From Alentia gelatinosa (lineage: Eukaryota; Annelida; Polychaeta; Phyllodocida; Polynoidae), in NCBI GenBank assembly GCA_950022655.1, contig OX465582.1, forward strand, positions 87,793,801 through 87,857,800: DNA of 64,000 nt, given 5' to 3'. Every line of letters begins with the position of its first letter. Position 1 is the stretch's first letter. Below, piece after piece: positions 19,072 to 30,600 of the stretch. The position numbers and the translations under genes are program-made. The notes under the pieces are model-generated. The model saw nothing but the letters and a program-made list of their open reading frames with translations. It ran no database searches and had not been told where the DNA came from.

Positions 19072-19621
19072 TGTAGGGGTCAGGGCAGTCGAGCAGCGTT
19101 GTTTCACTCTAGAGCTAGGTGGCGCTAGTGCCGATCCCTGCTGTGCGGTATGGCCGGCGGACCCACAGTATGCAAATGCTACGGGTTCACCCGCATTACG
19201 TAACTCGGCCACTATATAAGGTCGAGTCCACAGCAGGTTGATAGGACTTCTCACGGTGCCTCTTTACGGAGTGAACGGCTGAAGCCTCACAAGTTGGTTA
19301 GGTTGTGTTGAAACACTTTTCCACGTTGAAGAGACCAGTATCTCTTCCCGCGCAAGTTGGTGCCCCGCAGCACCAACGGATTGTGTATACTTTCCAGAAA
19401 TAAAGAACGGTGAACTGAAACATCCGGAGTCTGGTTTTCTATTCGTGGTTAAGCGGTAGTTGGTAGATCTTGTATCTCCCTCCCCTTTCCAGTGGGTAAA
19501 GCCGAACCCACCTGTATTGGCACGGTAAGTACAGGGTAGCGACTAGTCTCGGAACCTTGGGTCGACTGACGATCGCGGAGAGTGGTAATACACTTCCAGC
19601 GACTAGAGGGTAACCGCTACA
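19072..19621 (+). repeat. 5' LTR, about 550 bp
   Basis: It starts TGTAG and ends CTACA, giving the usual TG...CA ends with a five-base inverted terminus. It contains a TATATAAG box at 19213-19220 and AATAAA at 19399-19404. The end is fixed by the adjoining primer-binding site. Confidence 0.85.
19213..19220 (+). promoter_or_regulatory. LTR TATA box
   Basis: TATATAAG lies about 140 bases into the LTR and about 180 bases before the AATAAA signal, as expected for a U3/R boundary. Confidence 0.65.
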
Positions 19622-19622
19622 T

Positions 19623-19640
19623 TGGTGCCGTGACCAGGAT
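19623..19640 (+). promoter_or_regulatory. Primer-binding site
   Basis: TGGTGCCGTGACC follows the LTR end after one base. TGG at the start complements the CCA end of a tRNA. I do not assign which tRNA. Confidence 0.75.
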
Positions 19641-19681
19641 CTTTGGCTGCTTGCACAGCCGAAGATCACTGGAAGAGAGGA

Positions 19682-21423
19682 ATGGCGGATAAGCTGGGTG
19701 TAAAAACCTGGTCGAAGATCGCCGTGCAAGATGTCCGTACTCCGCAGAGAGCTGCTAGCCAACTGCAGAAGAAGGCTGCAAGGAATGTGGCTGAGCAACT
19801 AAGCTCAACCGTGCTCCACATGGGGACGCCCAGAGTGGACTCCATGGAAGAAAGGGACCTGGACGGGGTAAGCCGAATAGGCGACTCCGAGGAGGGCCCT
19901 GAGCGTGGGGAAGAAGAAACCCCAGTAACCCGGCCTAAGACCGATTCTCAGATCGATCATGAAGCCGAGCAACGTCAAGCAAAGCAGTGTCTACTCGAAG
20001 AGCAAGAGGCCGCTAAGTTGATGTTGCAAGATGTGTTTTCTCGGGCCAAACACACCGCTGAGTCACTGGGAGTGCAGAAAGAACAGCTTGCGTTGGTCAA
20101 TCAAGAAAGGGCGGTATTGGCGCGCACACAGCGCGCAGAGGCAGACTATGCTTTAAAGTATAGGACTCCTCCCCCAGGCTGGCAGAGTGTGACTAAGGAT
20201 CACATATACTCCCAACAAGGGAATGCAACGGGTCCTCAGATCTATACGCCGCCACGAATAGATCGGAGACCTCCAATGGTGAACTTTGCTTCTCCAATGG
20301 ATTCTCTGAGGAACTCGCACGCTAGTGATAGGGGAGTACCGTCTAATTCCGCGGTAGCAGAATTAGGACTAAACCCTGTGCTTGCAGAGAGTAATGCAGA
20401 TCCGGTGTTCAATCGATCTCTGGCACAAGCTAGAGATGTCCCGATTGTGAGACCGGCAGAAACGGCCAGGCGCAACGCCATCGTTCCGGAGCCTTTTGGT
20501 AAAGGAATGGTGTGGGAGCACTGGTTTGCCGGGTTCTGTGAGGATGTCCAGTGCAATGGGTGGAGTACTACCGACGCACTGCCGTACCTCATGAGAGCGT
20601 TGCGCGATAGACCCGGAGAGGCTGCTTTACGCGCCTACCGGCGTTCAGCTACGCATGGATGGGATGCCCTTGTGGAAGTGGCGTCTTATTACTGTGGGCA
20701 GCTAGTAACGCTGAACCCTCGTTCAACTTTTCTGAGTCGGATACAGGGTAAGAACAGGGTAAGCACGGGCAAGCCTTACAGCAACTGCTGATGGAGGTTT
20801 ACCCCGGTACTCGACTGGACTCGCTGGCACTACATGAGGATCTACAAACTCAGTTTGTCAAGGGTCTCAGAGACGAGGACATCCATACAGAGGTGGTCTC
20901 GAAATGGGAGCCTGGTATGACCCTCATACAGGTGTTGAGAATAGTGGACGCCTATGAAGAAAGGTGTGCCCTGTTCGGACAGTATGGAAAACCTGCGAGT
21001 AAAACCCGGGTTGCCATGCTAATGCCATCCTGGGAACAAGATGAGTTGACGGCCGATGAAACCAGCGACCCTGAAATGGAGGATGTACTCTCCGCAGTAC
21101 GGTCAATGGTACTCGGACGCCGTGGTTTCCGCGGTAGGGGCCATGGCCGGTTGAATCCAGGGAGGCCCAGGAATGGGAATCCTCAGATGACAGAACAGGC
21201 CGTGGGTAAAGATTCCAAGGAATCACCTACTGTAACGGAGTTGTTGCTGCAGATCAACGAAAAGTTATCGCAATTGGAGAAAAACCAATTAGATACTCGA
21301 CGTTGTTGGCAGTGTGGAAAGACTGGGCACATTTCTCCGGAATGTCCCCAGAAGTTGGCTGCTGTAGAAACCACAGACGGTCCCCTAGCTTTACCTTCCC
21401 CTCATGAGGATCCGGTAAACTAG
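19682..21423 (+). pseudogene. gag: Ty3/gypsy gag, frameshifted
   Basis: The first conventional ATG is at 19682; the upstream in-frame TTG is not needed. The N-terminal part is rich in charged residues. The capsid-like region (20470-20990) has the usual aromatic and leucine pattern. A frameshift near 20750 moves reading from the frame ending at 20791 to one ending at 21423. The second part carries a CCHC zinc knuckle (CWQCGKTGHISPEC, near 21303-21344), the nucleocapsid motif that binds element RNA. In a working copy gag would form the particle shell, but this copy cannot make the full protein. Confidence 0.88.
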
Positions 21424-21493
21424 AAAGGGCTACGGTAAGTGGCGAAACAGTAGCTCGAGCAACTGTACACAAACCGAGGAACCAGCGAGAAGA

Positions 21494-22435
21494 GTGAATC
21501 TTGCTCGGACCAGAGAGGAAGAGATTTCGAGTCAGATTGCTACAATTTGTTCTCGCTATTTATCTCCGAAGCATCCCTGTTTACAATGGTTACGCCAGCG
21601 TGGATGGGACCTCGGCACCCTCGATGGTATTTCCCGGTTCATTCAGCAGCCTTCTCCTCTAGGAGGGAGACGGTAGTATGTACCTGTGAGAATTCAGGGG
21701 TTGAAAGTAGATTTGTTGGTTGATACTGGAGCAAGTCGCTCTGTGTTGAATCACAATCTATATAAGACTTTTGAATTTGATCCGGAATGTAAAGTTTCGG
21801 AAGCAAGTGCAAGGGCTGCTAATGGTACTCCGTTGAAGTGCTACGGCAAAGTGATTATTCCGATCTCAGTAGGTAACACTGAATTAGTGTGGAGTCCCAT
21901 ACTCAGTGATATCGAAGAGAATGGAATAATTGGAATAGACTTCCAAGCGTTGTATGGAGTGTCATTGGACCTTCAGCAAGGCCTGCTTCGGATTAAACAC
22001 CCGGAACAGCTGGAAGTAGAATGTTCCTGTAGACGGATTTCTTCAGTGGTCTCTGTCAGGCAGGATGTAAGCATCGCCCCTCAGCAGATGGTAAATGTGC
22101 TAATAGCTGGGGAAGGTGACTTGCCGTTGGCAGATGCTATGTTTGAGCCTGATCCGATGTTGTTCCCAGACAAAGGATTACAGGCTTGGGACACCCTTAT
22201 GGGTGGAGCTCGGATCGGATCCATACCTGTGAGTAATCATACCACGGGGAGGATAGTGTTGAAGAAAGGCGACGTTGTTGGCCGAGTAATATTGGCTAAC
22301 TCGGTAGATACAGTGGATGTTCGTCCTATAGGTATTTCGCCTATCGACAACGACCCGAGGGAGGTGAAGATTGGGTGCGTGAACACAAACTCGGAAAAAG
22401 ATCCCGGGTTTGCAGTTCTGCACGAGACCCTATAA
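21494..22435 (+). pseudogene. pro: Ty3/gypsy protease region
   Basis: A frame interrupted by TAG at 21674 contains LLVDTGAS (about 21713-21736), the aspartic protease catalytic D-T/S-G motif, and GIIGIDF about 70 codons later, matching the retroviral ILGxD flap-helix motif. An in-frame TAA at 22433 separates it from the polymerase. The 21494-21676 segment could be a linker between gag and protease. The enzyme would normally cleave the polyprotein. Confidence 0.85.
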
Positions 22436-23365
22436 ACTCTGATTACTGCTGCAGACGCCCTAACAGGTGCAGAGCAACGTGAATTAAGGGGTATGCTAGG
22501 AAGGTGGAATAAGATCTTTGCGCGGCCAGGAGACCCATTGGGTAGAACTGATCATGCAGAGCACCACATTGATACAGAGGGAAACGTTCCATTTAGACTA
22601 CCCTACCGGAGACTACCGCCCATAAAGCGGGAAGCTTTGGAAGAGGAGTTACGGAAAATGCTTTCTTAAGAAGTGATCATACCCAGTGAAAGCCCTTGGG
22701 CCAGCCCTGTGGTGATGGTTACTAAGAAGGATGGTACTTGCCGGTTCTGTATTGACTACAGAAAACTGAACGGTATCACCCGGAAGAATGCCTATCCAAT
22801 ACCACGGATCGATGAGAGTCTCGACTCTCTGGGAGGGAACCAATGGTTTTGTACCTTGGATCTCCAGTCTGGGTATTGGCAGGTAAAGATGGCTAGTGAG
22901 GATCAGCCGAAAACTGCCTTCACTACCCACGAAGGGCTGTATGAATTTACAGTAATGCCCTTTGGCCTCTGCAATGCCCAAGCGAGGTTTGAATCCATGA
23001 TGGATCAGATGTTGAAAGGATTGCAGTGGAAGAAATGTTTGGTTTATTTAGACGACATAATTGTTTTCGGGAAAACCGTGGAACAATGTCTAAATAACCT
23101 AGCGGAGGTCTTTGAACGTATAGAGTCTTACAGCTTGAAACTCAAACCTCAGAAGTGTAAACTGTTCAAACGCTCAGTGGAGTACTTGGGTAGGATAGTT
23201 GCGGGTGATGGTATCTGCGCTGACCCATCTAAGTTGGATGTAGTGGCCAAGTGGCCTCGACCCCGGAATATAAAAGAAGTAAGATCTTTCCTTGGATTCT
23301 GTTCATATTATCGTGACTTTATCCGGGTTTTTCCGAAACTGCCCATGTTTTGCAACAGTATGTAG
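22436..23365 (+). pseudogene. pol: Ty3/gypsy reverse transcriptase
   Basis: The frame is broken by TAA at 22667. Visible motifs in order: PYRRLPP, then a primer-grip-like stretch (SPWASPVVMVTKKDGT), CIDYRKLN, LDLQSGYWQ, MPFGLCNAQ and the catalytic YLDD (about 23047-23058), where the second and third Asp-type residues bind metal. The thumb/connection segment ends in GFCSYYRDFI, after which a frameshift near 23350 follows. Confidence 0.92.
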
Positions 23366-24486
23366 TCCAAGATAAAGCCGGAAAGTCTAAGGATATTCTG
23401 TGGAATTCCGCGGCTGAGGAAGCTTTTTCGGGACTAAAAAGAAAGTTTGAAGAGACTCCGGTCTTCCATTATCCATTGCCTCAGGGTCGGTTCATCCTTG
23501 ATACTGACGAGAACAATGACAGTATTGGAGCGGCACTGTCGCAGATACAGAACGGAGTAGAGGTTCCCATCGCCTTTGCCAGCAATAGCTTGAATAAGGC
23601 ACAGCGGAACTACTGTACTACAAAGAGAGAACTCCTCGCTGTAGTAGTATACGTAAGGAAATATCGACACTTCCTTGGAGGTGGAGATTTCACCTTACGT
23701 ACGGATCATTCCACGTTGAAATGGCTCTTTAACTTTAAAGATGCCGAAGGAATGATCGGAAGATGGCTGGCGGCTCTATCCGAATTCGGACTCAAGAACT
23801 GCCAGATAGAGCACAGACCCGGTAAATCACACATCAACGCGGATAGTCTCTCCAGGAGACCATTGCGTAAGTGTGGACGACCCGACTGTGTAGACTGTGG
23901 GGAACATGATGCTATCTTGGCTGTGTGGCACCAGATGGGTAATCCTGATCCCGCGTTTTATCAGTGGACACTGGTACAAATCCGAGAAGCTCAACAGAGT
24001 GATCCGGAGATGTCCCGGTTGATTAAACTGGTAAAGAATGGCCTCCATAGACCACAAGGAAAAGAACTCTCGATTGAAAACCGGGAGTTTCAGATACTCT
24101 GTAGTCAGTGGGCGGAGTTAACTGTGAAGGATAACGTGTTGTATAGGATGAGAACCACGGTGTGTCCAGTAAGGAGACACTTACAGTTGGTTGTACCCAT
24201 AGCACTGCGTCCTGGGCTTTTGACTCTGTGCCATGAGCATAGAAGTTCCGCACATTTCGGGAAAATGAGGACTGCTGCTAAAATAAAGCGACATTACTAC
24301 TGGCCCGGAATGAACGCTGACATAGAGCGATGGATTCTAGAATGCTCAATCTATTGTAGGGTTAAGCCCGGCGAAGGCATAGGGAAGATGCCCTTACAAC
24401 AGAGCTATTTGGAGTCCGGTTTGCCCGCATTGCTCTCGATATCATCTCTGGTATCGATGAGTCCGATGACGGCAACACGTGCATGA
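23350..24486 (+). pseudogene. pol: Ty3/gypsy RNase H and integrase N-terminus
   Basis: The start is a frame-shifted continuation of the polymerase. The RNase H part shows LDTDENNDSIGAALSQ, ELLAVV and TDHSTLKWL, with HRPGKSHINADSLSR near the end; these carry the acidic and His catalytic residues of the family. The integrase zinc-binding module follows (HEHRSSAHFG, then CSIYC). The last Cys pair is spaced C-x3-C instead of the usual C-x2-C, which suggests a damaged zinc site. The frame is lost near 24410. Confidence 0.9.
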
Positions 24487-25055
24487 TGGTGGTGATGGAT
24501 TACTACACAAAATATGTGCAGATCTATCCCATGAAAGATCACAAAGCTGCTACCTGCGCGGAAGCACTTGTGAAGAATTGGGTGCTATGTTTCGGAGCTC
24601 CGAGTATTTTACATTCCGACCAGGGAAGAGAATTTGAATCTCAAATCTGGCAGGAAATGTGTAGAATACTGGAGATAAAGAAAACACGCACCAATCCGTA
24701 CCGTCCTCAATCAGATGGGATGGTAGAGCGGTTCAACAGAACGTTGATACAGTACTTGCGCACTATGGTCAATGAGAGCCGCAGTAACTGGGATGAGCTA
24801 GCACCATTTATAGCGCACGCTTACAATGGTACTATTCATTCTAGTACGGGGTGTTCACCTAATCTGCTTGTCTTCGGAGAAGAGATTGTGATGCCCGCAG
24901 ACATTGTCTATGGGGTGCCCGGAGTATCCGCTGAGATACCTTGCCCTATAGGTTTCATGGAAAAACTTCGGGAACGCTTTGTGGAGGCTTATTACCGAGC
25001 AAGGCGAGGCCTAGAGAAAGCCGTGGAGTGGCAGAGGTCTGGACATGATGACTGA
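24405..25055 (+). pseudogene. pol: Ty3/gypsy integrase catalytic core
   Basis: In this frame the core begins with IALDIISG (first catalytic Asp), continues to LHSDQGREF (second Asp) and NPYRPQSDGMVERFNRTL (catalytic Glu), a complete DDE set. The stop TGA at 25053-25055 interrupts it before the C-terminal domain. The core would join element ends to target DNA. Confidence 0.92.
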
Positions 25056-25620
25056 CTAAAGCAGAGAAAGTTCCAGGTTGGAGACCGGGTGATACGATAT
25101 CACACACCTTTAGTGAACGTAAAACTCGGCCCAAACTGGGATGGTCCGTTTGTTATAGTTGAAGTGCTGTCAGAAATGACACTAGTCATCAAAGACGAAT
25201 GGACACGGAAGCGCTATAAGTCGCATGTTGCTCGATTGAGAGCATGGCACTGTACGCGCAATAGAGCTGGCTCTGATAACACGGAGTCCCCGCCCCAGCA
25301 GGTACCGCTTTCAGCGAAGCCCGCTCGCAGGGCAGGGAAGTCCCGGGTCAAAGCCTGTAAGAGTTGCAAGGGCCCTCCGCCAACACGGCGGAAGCTGGCT
25401 CGTCCGCGTAAGGTAGAGATACCCCATCTGACTCGAGAGAGGAAGACTGGGAGGATTTGAAGCCCGAAGCGGAGGACTACAAAGGCCCCACTGATCGTTC
25501 TGTGTACACGAAACATGGAAGATCAGTAAAAATGAAAAGAGAATTGGAAAACAATTCAACCACCCGCCGCAGCGCCCGAATACGAGGCAAAGCTGCGGGC
25601 AACTACAAAGAGTAGTGGTG
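25056..25620 (+). pseudogene. pol: Integrase C-terminal GPY/F-like domain and basic tail
   Basis: The same frame continues after the stop with FQVGDRV, LGPNWDGPFVIVEV (the GPY/F module) and a basic tail that ends at 25460. No chromodomain is visible. Another basic stretch in a different frame (RRSARIRG, about 25570-25593) may be the frameshifted end of the polyprotein. Confidence 0.75.
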
Positions 25621-27460
25621 CGGAATTGTTGTCGAAATAACACAACGAGAAGGAAACGCTGACCAAACCTGCGAGTCCTAGGGTTGGTTGATTGAACGCG
25701 ATGACAGTTGAAACCTGATAAAAGACGGACTTATGGCAGCAGTCCCGACGTTGCTCGAAGGGATTCCCCGTAGAGGGCCCTCCAGAGGCTGCGTTATTCG
25801 CCATAACGTTCTAATTTGATGATTTTTAATCTCTTGATCATCAACTTATACCTACTTGAGTCACGTAAGGGTGGTCAGATAGAAATGGAAACCCCCACGG
25901 GCACAGACTCGGCTTGGCGCAGTGAAGCGTGGCCGGTGTCTGCACCCGCTGGGAAAGTGTGAAGGAACGAATCAAATGATGCATAACGGCGTCTTTGATC
26001 ACTTCGCGGTTAATATGTGATGAAGAGTATTCCAGTTTGTTTTGAGTACACGGTAACCCAACACCGAAATTGTTACCATAATACTAATTATTCACTACCT
26101 ACGGCTGAATGTAAAGAAACTTTCGTTGTTATGCATAACGCTGATGTCGCCTGACAAGATAGGCACATTGAAAACCAAATGTATATTTGAATGCGCCTAA
26201 TAAGAAAAAAGAAAAAAAAAAAAAAGAGCAATAAATTTCATTTTTCTGCATTCTCGCCCGAATACAGTCAGCCACGCCCTCCAAAGGTTACTAAACTCCC
26301 CATTATCGCCCAGGGTAAATACAAGTTCCGCTCGCAACTGACTGGGCACACCACGACCACATGAACCACAGTTTCCTTATTTATAATTGGAGAAACTACA
26401 TATAATTTCGGATTTATAAATAGAAATAGCTGAAATTTCCATATCTGGCATCAGAATTTCAATTTGAAGATTTCTGAAAACGGTTAAATTGGATAATTGT
26501 GGGTTACGGTTCAAGGGTCTATCACCATACAACGTCGACAACCAGCGAACACCGGAACTTGTAAAAAGACTGAATTCTGGGATACCTCAATAGGGTCTAT
26601 TTACAGAGTTTTTTTATTAGGGGTAGGATAAAGATAAACTGTAATACCAGGGCCCTGTTTTCAGTCACGACAATCGTTAATAGCGACTGTTTGGAGGTGT
26701 CGGTGTGCCTATGTATGTTTCTGTGTACAACCATTATATGGGATGAACTATATGCACTGTCTCCCTGGTAATTGTCATGCACCGATTCCACTATTATTGC
26801 CTTCTAGGAAACCGAAACGTTTATGCGCATTACAATATACCTTGTGCCCGCCGGAATCGAACAAGTTTTTTGGATATAATGATTGTGCTGCTTCCTTAAT
26901 ATAGTTCTGTATTTATATAATCTTTTCTATAATGGTGGGTAAATGTATGCACAGAAGACATTTCCCAAACTCTTTATGATAGAATGAAGAGAGATTGATG
27001 CCAGTCAGAGGGAGTGTGAAGGGAGAGGGTATCTGGCCGCTACGCTTCCTGGTCAGCACGCCTCGGTTTTCAGCGGTTGACCGACGGACTCTACGCTTTA
27101 AAAAAAAATCAATTTCAGACCTTTGTCAATAATTGACGTAAGAACTTCAAATAAACACCAGTAGACAGCTAAAGCTGCGTGAAAAATAGTTGGTGAGTTT
27201 ATATTTTGATTTACAATAGGCAACATATGATTATTTGCCATTGTTTGTTACACGGTTTGCTGTGAGCGCCACCTCCCAAAAACCAAGCGTGGCGTCCAAT
27301 TTACGAAGCGTAGCTTCCAAAGCGTGCTGGCTACCGAGCGTAGCGTCCAGTATTCAGTGAGAGCTGCAGTCACATCACTGCATAGTATGTACAATAAACG
27401 TACGAAATATATATATATACACCGAAAACACCTGGGAGACTGTTCTGTTGGTTGGTAGGT
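25621..27460 (+). other. Non-coding AT-rich region, no 3' LTR found
   Basis: I looked here for the LTR landmarks (TGTAGGGGTCAGG start, TATATAAG, GAAATAAAGAACGG) and did not see them. A TTATTAGGGGTAGGATAAAG at 26617-26636 is a MITE-type terminus. Short GCGT-rich direct repeats (GCGTAGCTTCC, GCGTAGCGTCC, GCGTGGCGTCC) lie at 27285-27352. Confidence 0.6.
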
Positions 27461-27462
27461 TT

Positions 27463-27565
27463 TATATATATATATATATATATATATACAGTAAAAAACC
27501 GCTAAAGGGACACCCCGCTAAAGGAAACACGTTGCTCAGAACAGCGTCCAGTATTCATAGTATGC
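27463..27565 (+). repeat. (TA)n tract and CAGTAAAAAACCGC element end
   Basis: A TA run at 27464-27488 is followed by ACAGTAAAAAACCGCTAAAG, then GGACACCCCGCTAAAGG. This CAGTAAAAC-type terminus with CCGCTTAAGG repeats recurs at 35330-35410, 35635-35790 and 59740-59930. Confidence 0.7.
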
Positions 27566-27946
27566 ATATTATCTCACTCTCTTCCCCTGAGACTTCACCA
27601 TCCTCACCTAAGTAAGTGATATTGTCCGCACTCATAGCCTGTAAATCAAGGAAATTTTTCCATTCAGTAATTTCAGAACCTGCCCCTACACACCTCTATT
27701 GAGCCTGAAGCACAAATTTACAACGTGAAGGCCCTCTTGGCCTATGTGAATGACCACATTCACTACAGTTTACCAACCTTCTACCTATGGCAAACAGCGG
27801 ATAGGGCAGCGGATAAAAAACCTCTGAGGTGGAGTCGACTGTCTCGGGGAACGTCTGAGAGTAGAGTGAGACCGAGTCCTGCCTTTGCCGGCTCTCCTCG
27901 AGACCTCCCCGCGTCTCCGTTTGGCGGCTCCACTAGTCCTACGGTC

Positions 27947-28349
27947 CTATTTAGTATTTTAGTATTTTAGTATTTTAGTATTTTAGTATTTTAGTATTTT
28001 AGTATTTTAGTATTTTAGTATGTATGTATGTATGTATGTATGTATGTATGTATGTATGTATGTATGTATGTATGTATGTATGTATGTATGTATGTATGTA
28101 TGTATGTATGTATGTATGTATGTATGTATGTATGTATGTATGTATGTATGTATGTATGTATGTATGTATGTATGTATGTATGTATGTATGTATGTATGTA
28201 TGTATGTATGTATGTATGTATGTATGTATGTATGTATGTATGTATGTATGTATGTATGTATGTATGTATGTATGTATGTATGTATGTATGTATGTATGTA
28301 TGTATGTATGTATGTATGTATGTATGTATGTATGTATGTATGTATGTAT
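27947..28349 (+). repeat. Compound microsatellite: 8-bp then (GTAT)n
   Basis: About nine copies of an AGTATTTT unit (27950-28018) run directly into about 82 copies of GTAT (28019-28348). Open frames of Tyr-Val-Cys-Met or His-Thr-Tyr-Ile repeats on both strands are trivial. The array lies in the large ARID5B-like intron about 1 kb from the 29352-29568 exon. Confidence 0.97.
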
Positions 28350-28537
28350 AGAAACTCGAAGCGGATCCGACAGAATTTACACTATCTGTAGAGGTCTTAT
28401 GAATTGAGAAGAAACAAGAGATTTTACCCACCCCCCCCCCCCCCTCTTTTCGATGTTCTACAACTCATTTCAAAATTAACTGGTCTGTGTTTTTTGTGGA
28501 TTTTTCTTCAACTTGAAGTATTATAAACCTATATACA

Positions 28538-28950
28538 GGGATGTCAGTTGGGGTCAGGAAAAAGAGAGGAAATGTTTACCATGTGGAATGTCCGATGAAT
28601 TGTTTCAATTCTCAATTGCCCTGAGGAAGACCCCGGGTATAAGACGCAGCCGGAGTTGGGGCGAATCCTATAAAGTGGTGATTCCACCGACACACAAGAC
28701 ATAGCGAAAATGATTTGGGTGTCGTGCTATGTCGGGCTAGGTTTGAATGATCGCGTGCCCATTTGTCGCGATGTGTCGCGGTGGTGGAGCACCAAAACAT
28801 ACATCCGACACCTCACGGCTACGTTTTGCGACAATGGAGGTACGACACATCGCGACACTGTAAGACACTACGAGACATGCCAAGATATACCACGGCAAAT
28901 CCATCATGTTGGTGGAATCGGCCCTTAAGACGCACCAGGTCTTATACGCG
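28538..28950 (+). repeat. Dispersed repeat pair member (inverted relative at 62880-63170)
   Basis: After a short copy of the GGGATGTCAGTTGGG repeat comes a block with TGTCGCGATGTGTCGCGGTG, GAGCACCAAAACATACATC and CCATCATGTTGGTGGAATC. The 62880-63170 region carries the inverse (ACCACCAGCACGATGGATTT, TTTTTGTGCTCCACCACCGC). Internal complementarity (TGTCGCGATGTG / CACATCGCGACA) suggests a hairpin MITE. Confidence 0.6.
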
Positions 28951-29351
28951 GGAATTTACGGTTAGTAACATAAGGAAAAAATAAACGGGATGTCCCTCCA
29001 TTTATAGATTAAGGACAATGCTATGATCACATTTTATGGTTGGTGCTGAACTATATACTTCATATGTGAATCAACATGTTTATCAAGATCGAAAATCATG
29101 ACTATACACTCAGGAAAGAATGAATGTATGTATTAACATGTTTCTCAAGATCGAAAATCATGATTATACACTCAGGAAAGAATGAATGTATGTTATAGAA
29201 GTGAAATAAAGAAAGAGCTTGCATAATAAAAAAAAATTATAAGACATGGAAATAACACCTCTATGGAAAGCCTCCCCCCCCCCCAACAAAAATTATAATT
29301 GTTTTTTTTTTTTCATTGAAAAAAAAAAAAAAAAAAATGAGTAGGACTAAC

Positions 29352-29568
29352 CTCCGATGAGTTGTTTCTCCTTCTTGACGTCTGTGAGCTGGAGGCCGCA
29401 GTTGTTGGCGGCGAACAGTTTGGTGAGGTCTGCGTGCTCGGGGGCCTCGCGGATCTCATCCTCACACACGGCCTTGGAGCCGATGGGCCAGTCGATGTTC
29501 TCAATGATCCACTGACACAGGTCCTCCACCCGCAGCACGATCTTGTCACTCTCTGCCAGGATCTCATC
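29352..29568 (-). CDS. ARID5B: ARID5B-like exon: BAH-like N-terminal segment
   Basis: This exon of 217 bases encodes 72 codons plus one base, between acceptor TTTGCTTGCAG and donor CGGAG/GTTAGT. It encodes DEILAESDKIVLRVEDLCQW, a middle region, and LQLTDVKKEKQLIG. Vertebrate ARID5B has DEVIAVSEKVIVKLEDLVKW and NFKDVLKEKADLGE in this order, so this is the N-terminal extension typical of the long ARID5B isoform and not of ARID5A. It starts in phase 0, so an upstream coding exon (the segment with the LGDFFFVR block in vertebrates) must exist and was not located. Confidence 0.93.
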
Positions 29569-30300
29569 CTGCAAGCAAAGAATTCAGTTAATTTACGGAG
29601 AGACATGAAAATCGGGTAAAAAAAAATCGGATTAAAAAAAAAATTGTTTTATTATTAATTGAGCAAACTCACTCTTTATTTCACATGAACTCTTATTTTT
29701 GAACATGAAAACTTTTTGAATAGCGAAAAAAAAATCGGAATTTATTTTCCCTTTTTATCAATTGAGCAAGCTCATTCTTTATTTCACATCAATATCAGTT
29801 GACGAGGCGTGTGAGCGGTCCGGGTATGACTGCACTAATGATCAGGTGAGTGATTTGAACCACAGAATTTCGTGCAAAAATTTTTGCATTTCCGGTTTTG
29901 TCTCCTCCTGATTGGGTGGGGACACCGTTGTCTGTGGTTACATGTATACACTGTCTTTCAGGGATTTTGGTTGGTTGTGAGGCAGGATATGAACCCTGTG
30001 GGTTGGCCTTGACCCCTGCCAGTGTCATGGTGGTTTGTTTTCATGATCAATCCCTAAAGATTTAGTGAAATATGTGCAGTTTCGCCATCCTCTGGCTCCT
30101 CAGATACATTTCGGACTCAGGTGGGTTGGTTTATTGTGTTTTCCACCCACTGTGATTAATATTTATTTGCCACTACCATGATTTGTTGTGATGTGACTGG
30201 ATGATATGTTGATCACTGTGAGTGGGTGTGTCTGTGTGACTGTCACCCAATTTGACTATAGCAGTTTTCTGTGTTACCTGATCATATAGGGCAGTCTGGA
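29569..30300 (-). other. Upstream intron of the ARID5B-like gene, repeat fragments
   Basis: ATTGAGCAA.CTCA.TCTTTA and TTTCACAT.AACTCTTA blocks occur at 29660-29720, 29760-29790 and 30595-30630. This marks a dispersed AT-rich repeat. There is no credible exon. Confidence 0.55.
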
Positions 30301-30315
30301 TTGAGAAAGAATGGG

Positions 30316-30600
30316 AAATATGATTTCAAAGAATTCCTAGATGCTGTCAACGGATTTATCCAGATTCAGGCTGTCTAAAAAATAATTTTGACGTGGCTTT
30401 GTTGGCTTCTCATCCGTATTTGTTGTCCATTGTGTTTAGACCATACGGTGCTACCGTTTGTAGTCGATGGATCCAATTGTGTTCGATCGTGTTGCGGAGT
30501 GTCTTTGCTCGTTCACTCTCTGGGTGTTCAAATCTTTTAGACAGCCTGAATCTGGATAAATCCGTTGACAGCATCTAGGAATTTTTTGAAATCACTTTAT
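30316..30600 (+). repeat. Foldback with 60-bp arms and about 145-bp loop
   Basis: GAATTCCTAGATGCTGTCAA, then CGGATTTATCCAGATTCAGG (30334-30374), is mirrored at 30540-30585 (CCTGAATCTGGATAAATCCG, then TTGACAGCATCTAGGAATT). The arms are nearly perfect. The loop shows no palindromic core, unlike the other foldbacks. Confidence 0.88.

Larger units (their letters stand above)
19072..25620 (+). mobile_element. Decayed Ty3/gypsy LTR retrotransposon
   Basis: The element has a 5' LTR, primer-binding site, gag with a CCHC knuckle, protease, reverse transcriptase, RNase H and integrase in the order typical of Ty3/gypsy (Metaviridae). No envelope gene is present. At least three frameshifts (near 20750, 23350 and 24410) and stop codons at 21674, 22433, 22667 and 25053 show that it is inactive. 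No second LTR was found downstream, so the 3' end is approximate. It lies in the ARID5B-like intron, antisense to that gene. Confidence 0.93.

Noticed and set aside
28015..28431. Frames of repeated Tyr-Val-Cys-Met and Tyr-Ile-His-Thr on both strands
   Set aside because: They are produced by the (GTAT)n microsatellite and encode no protein domain.
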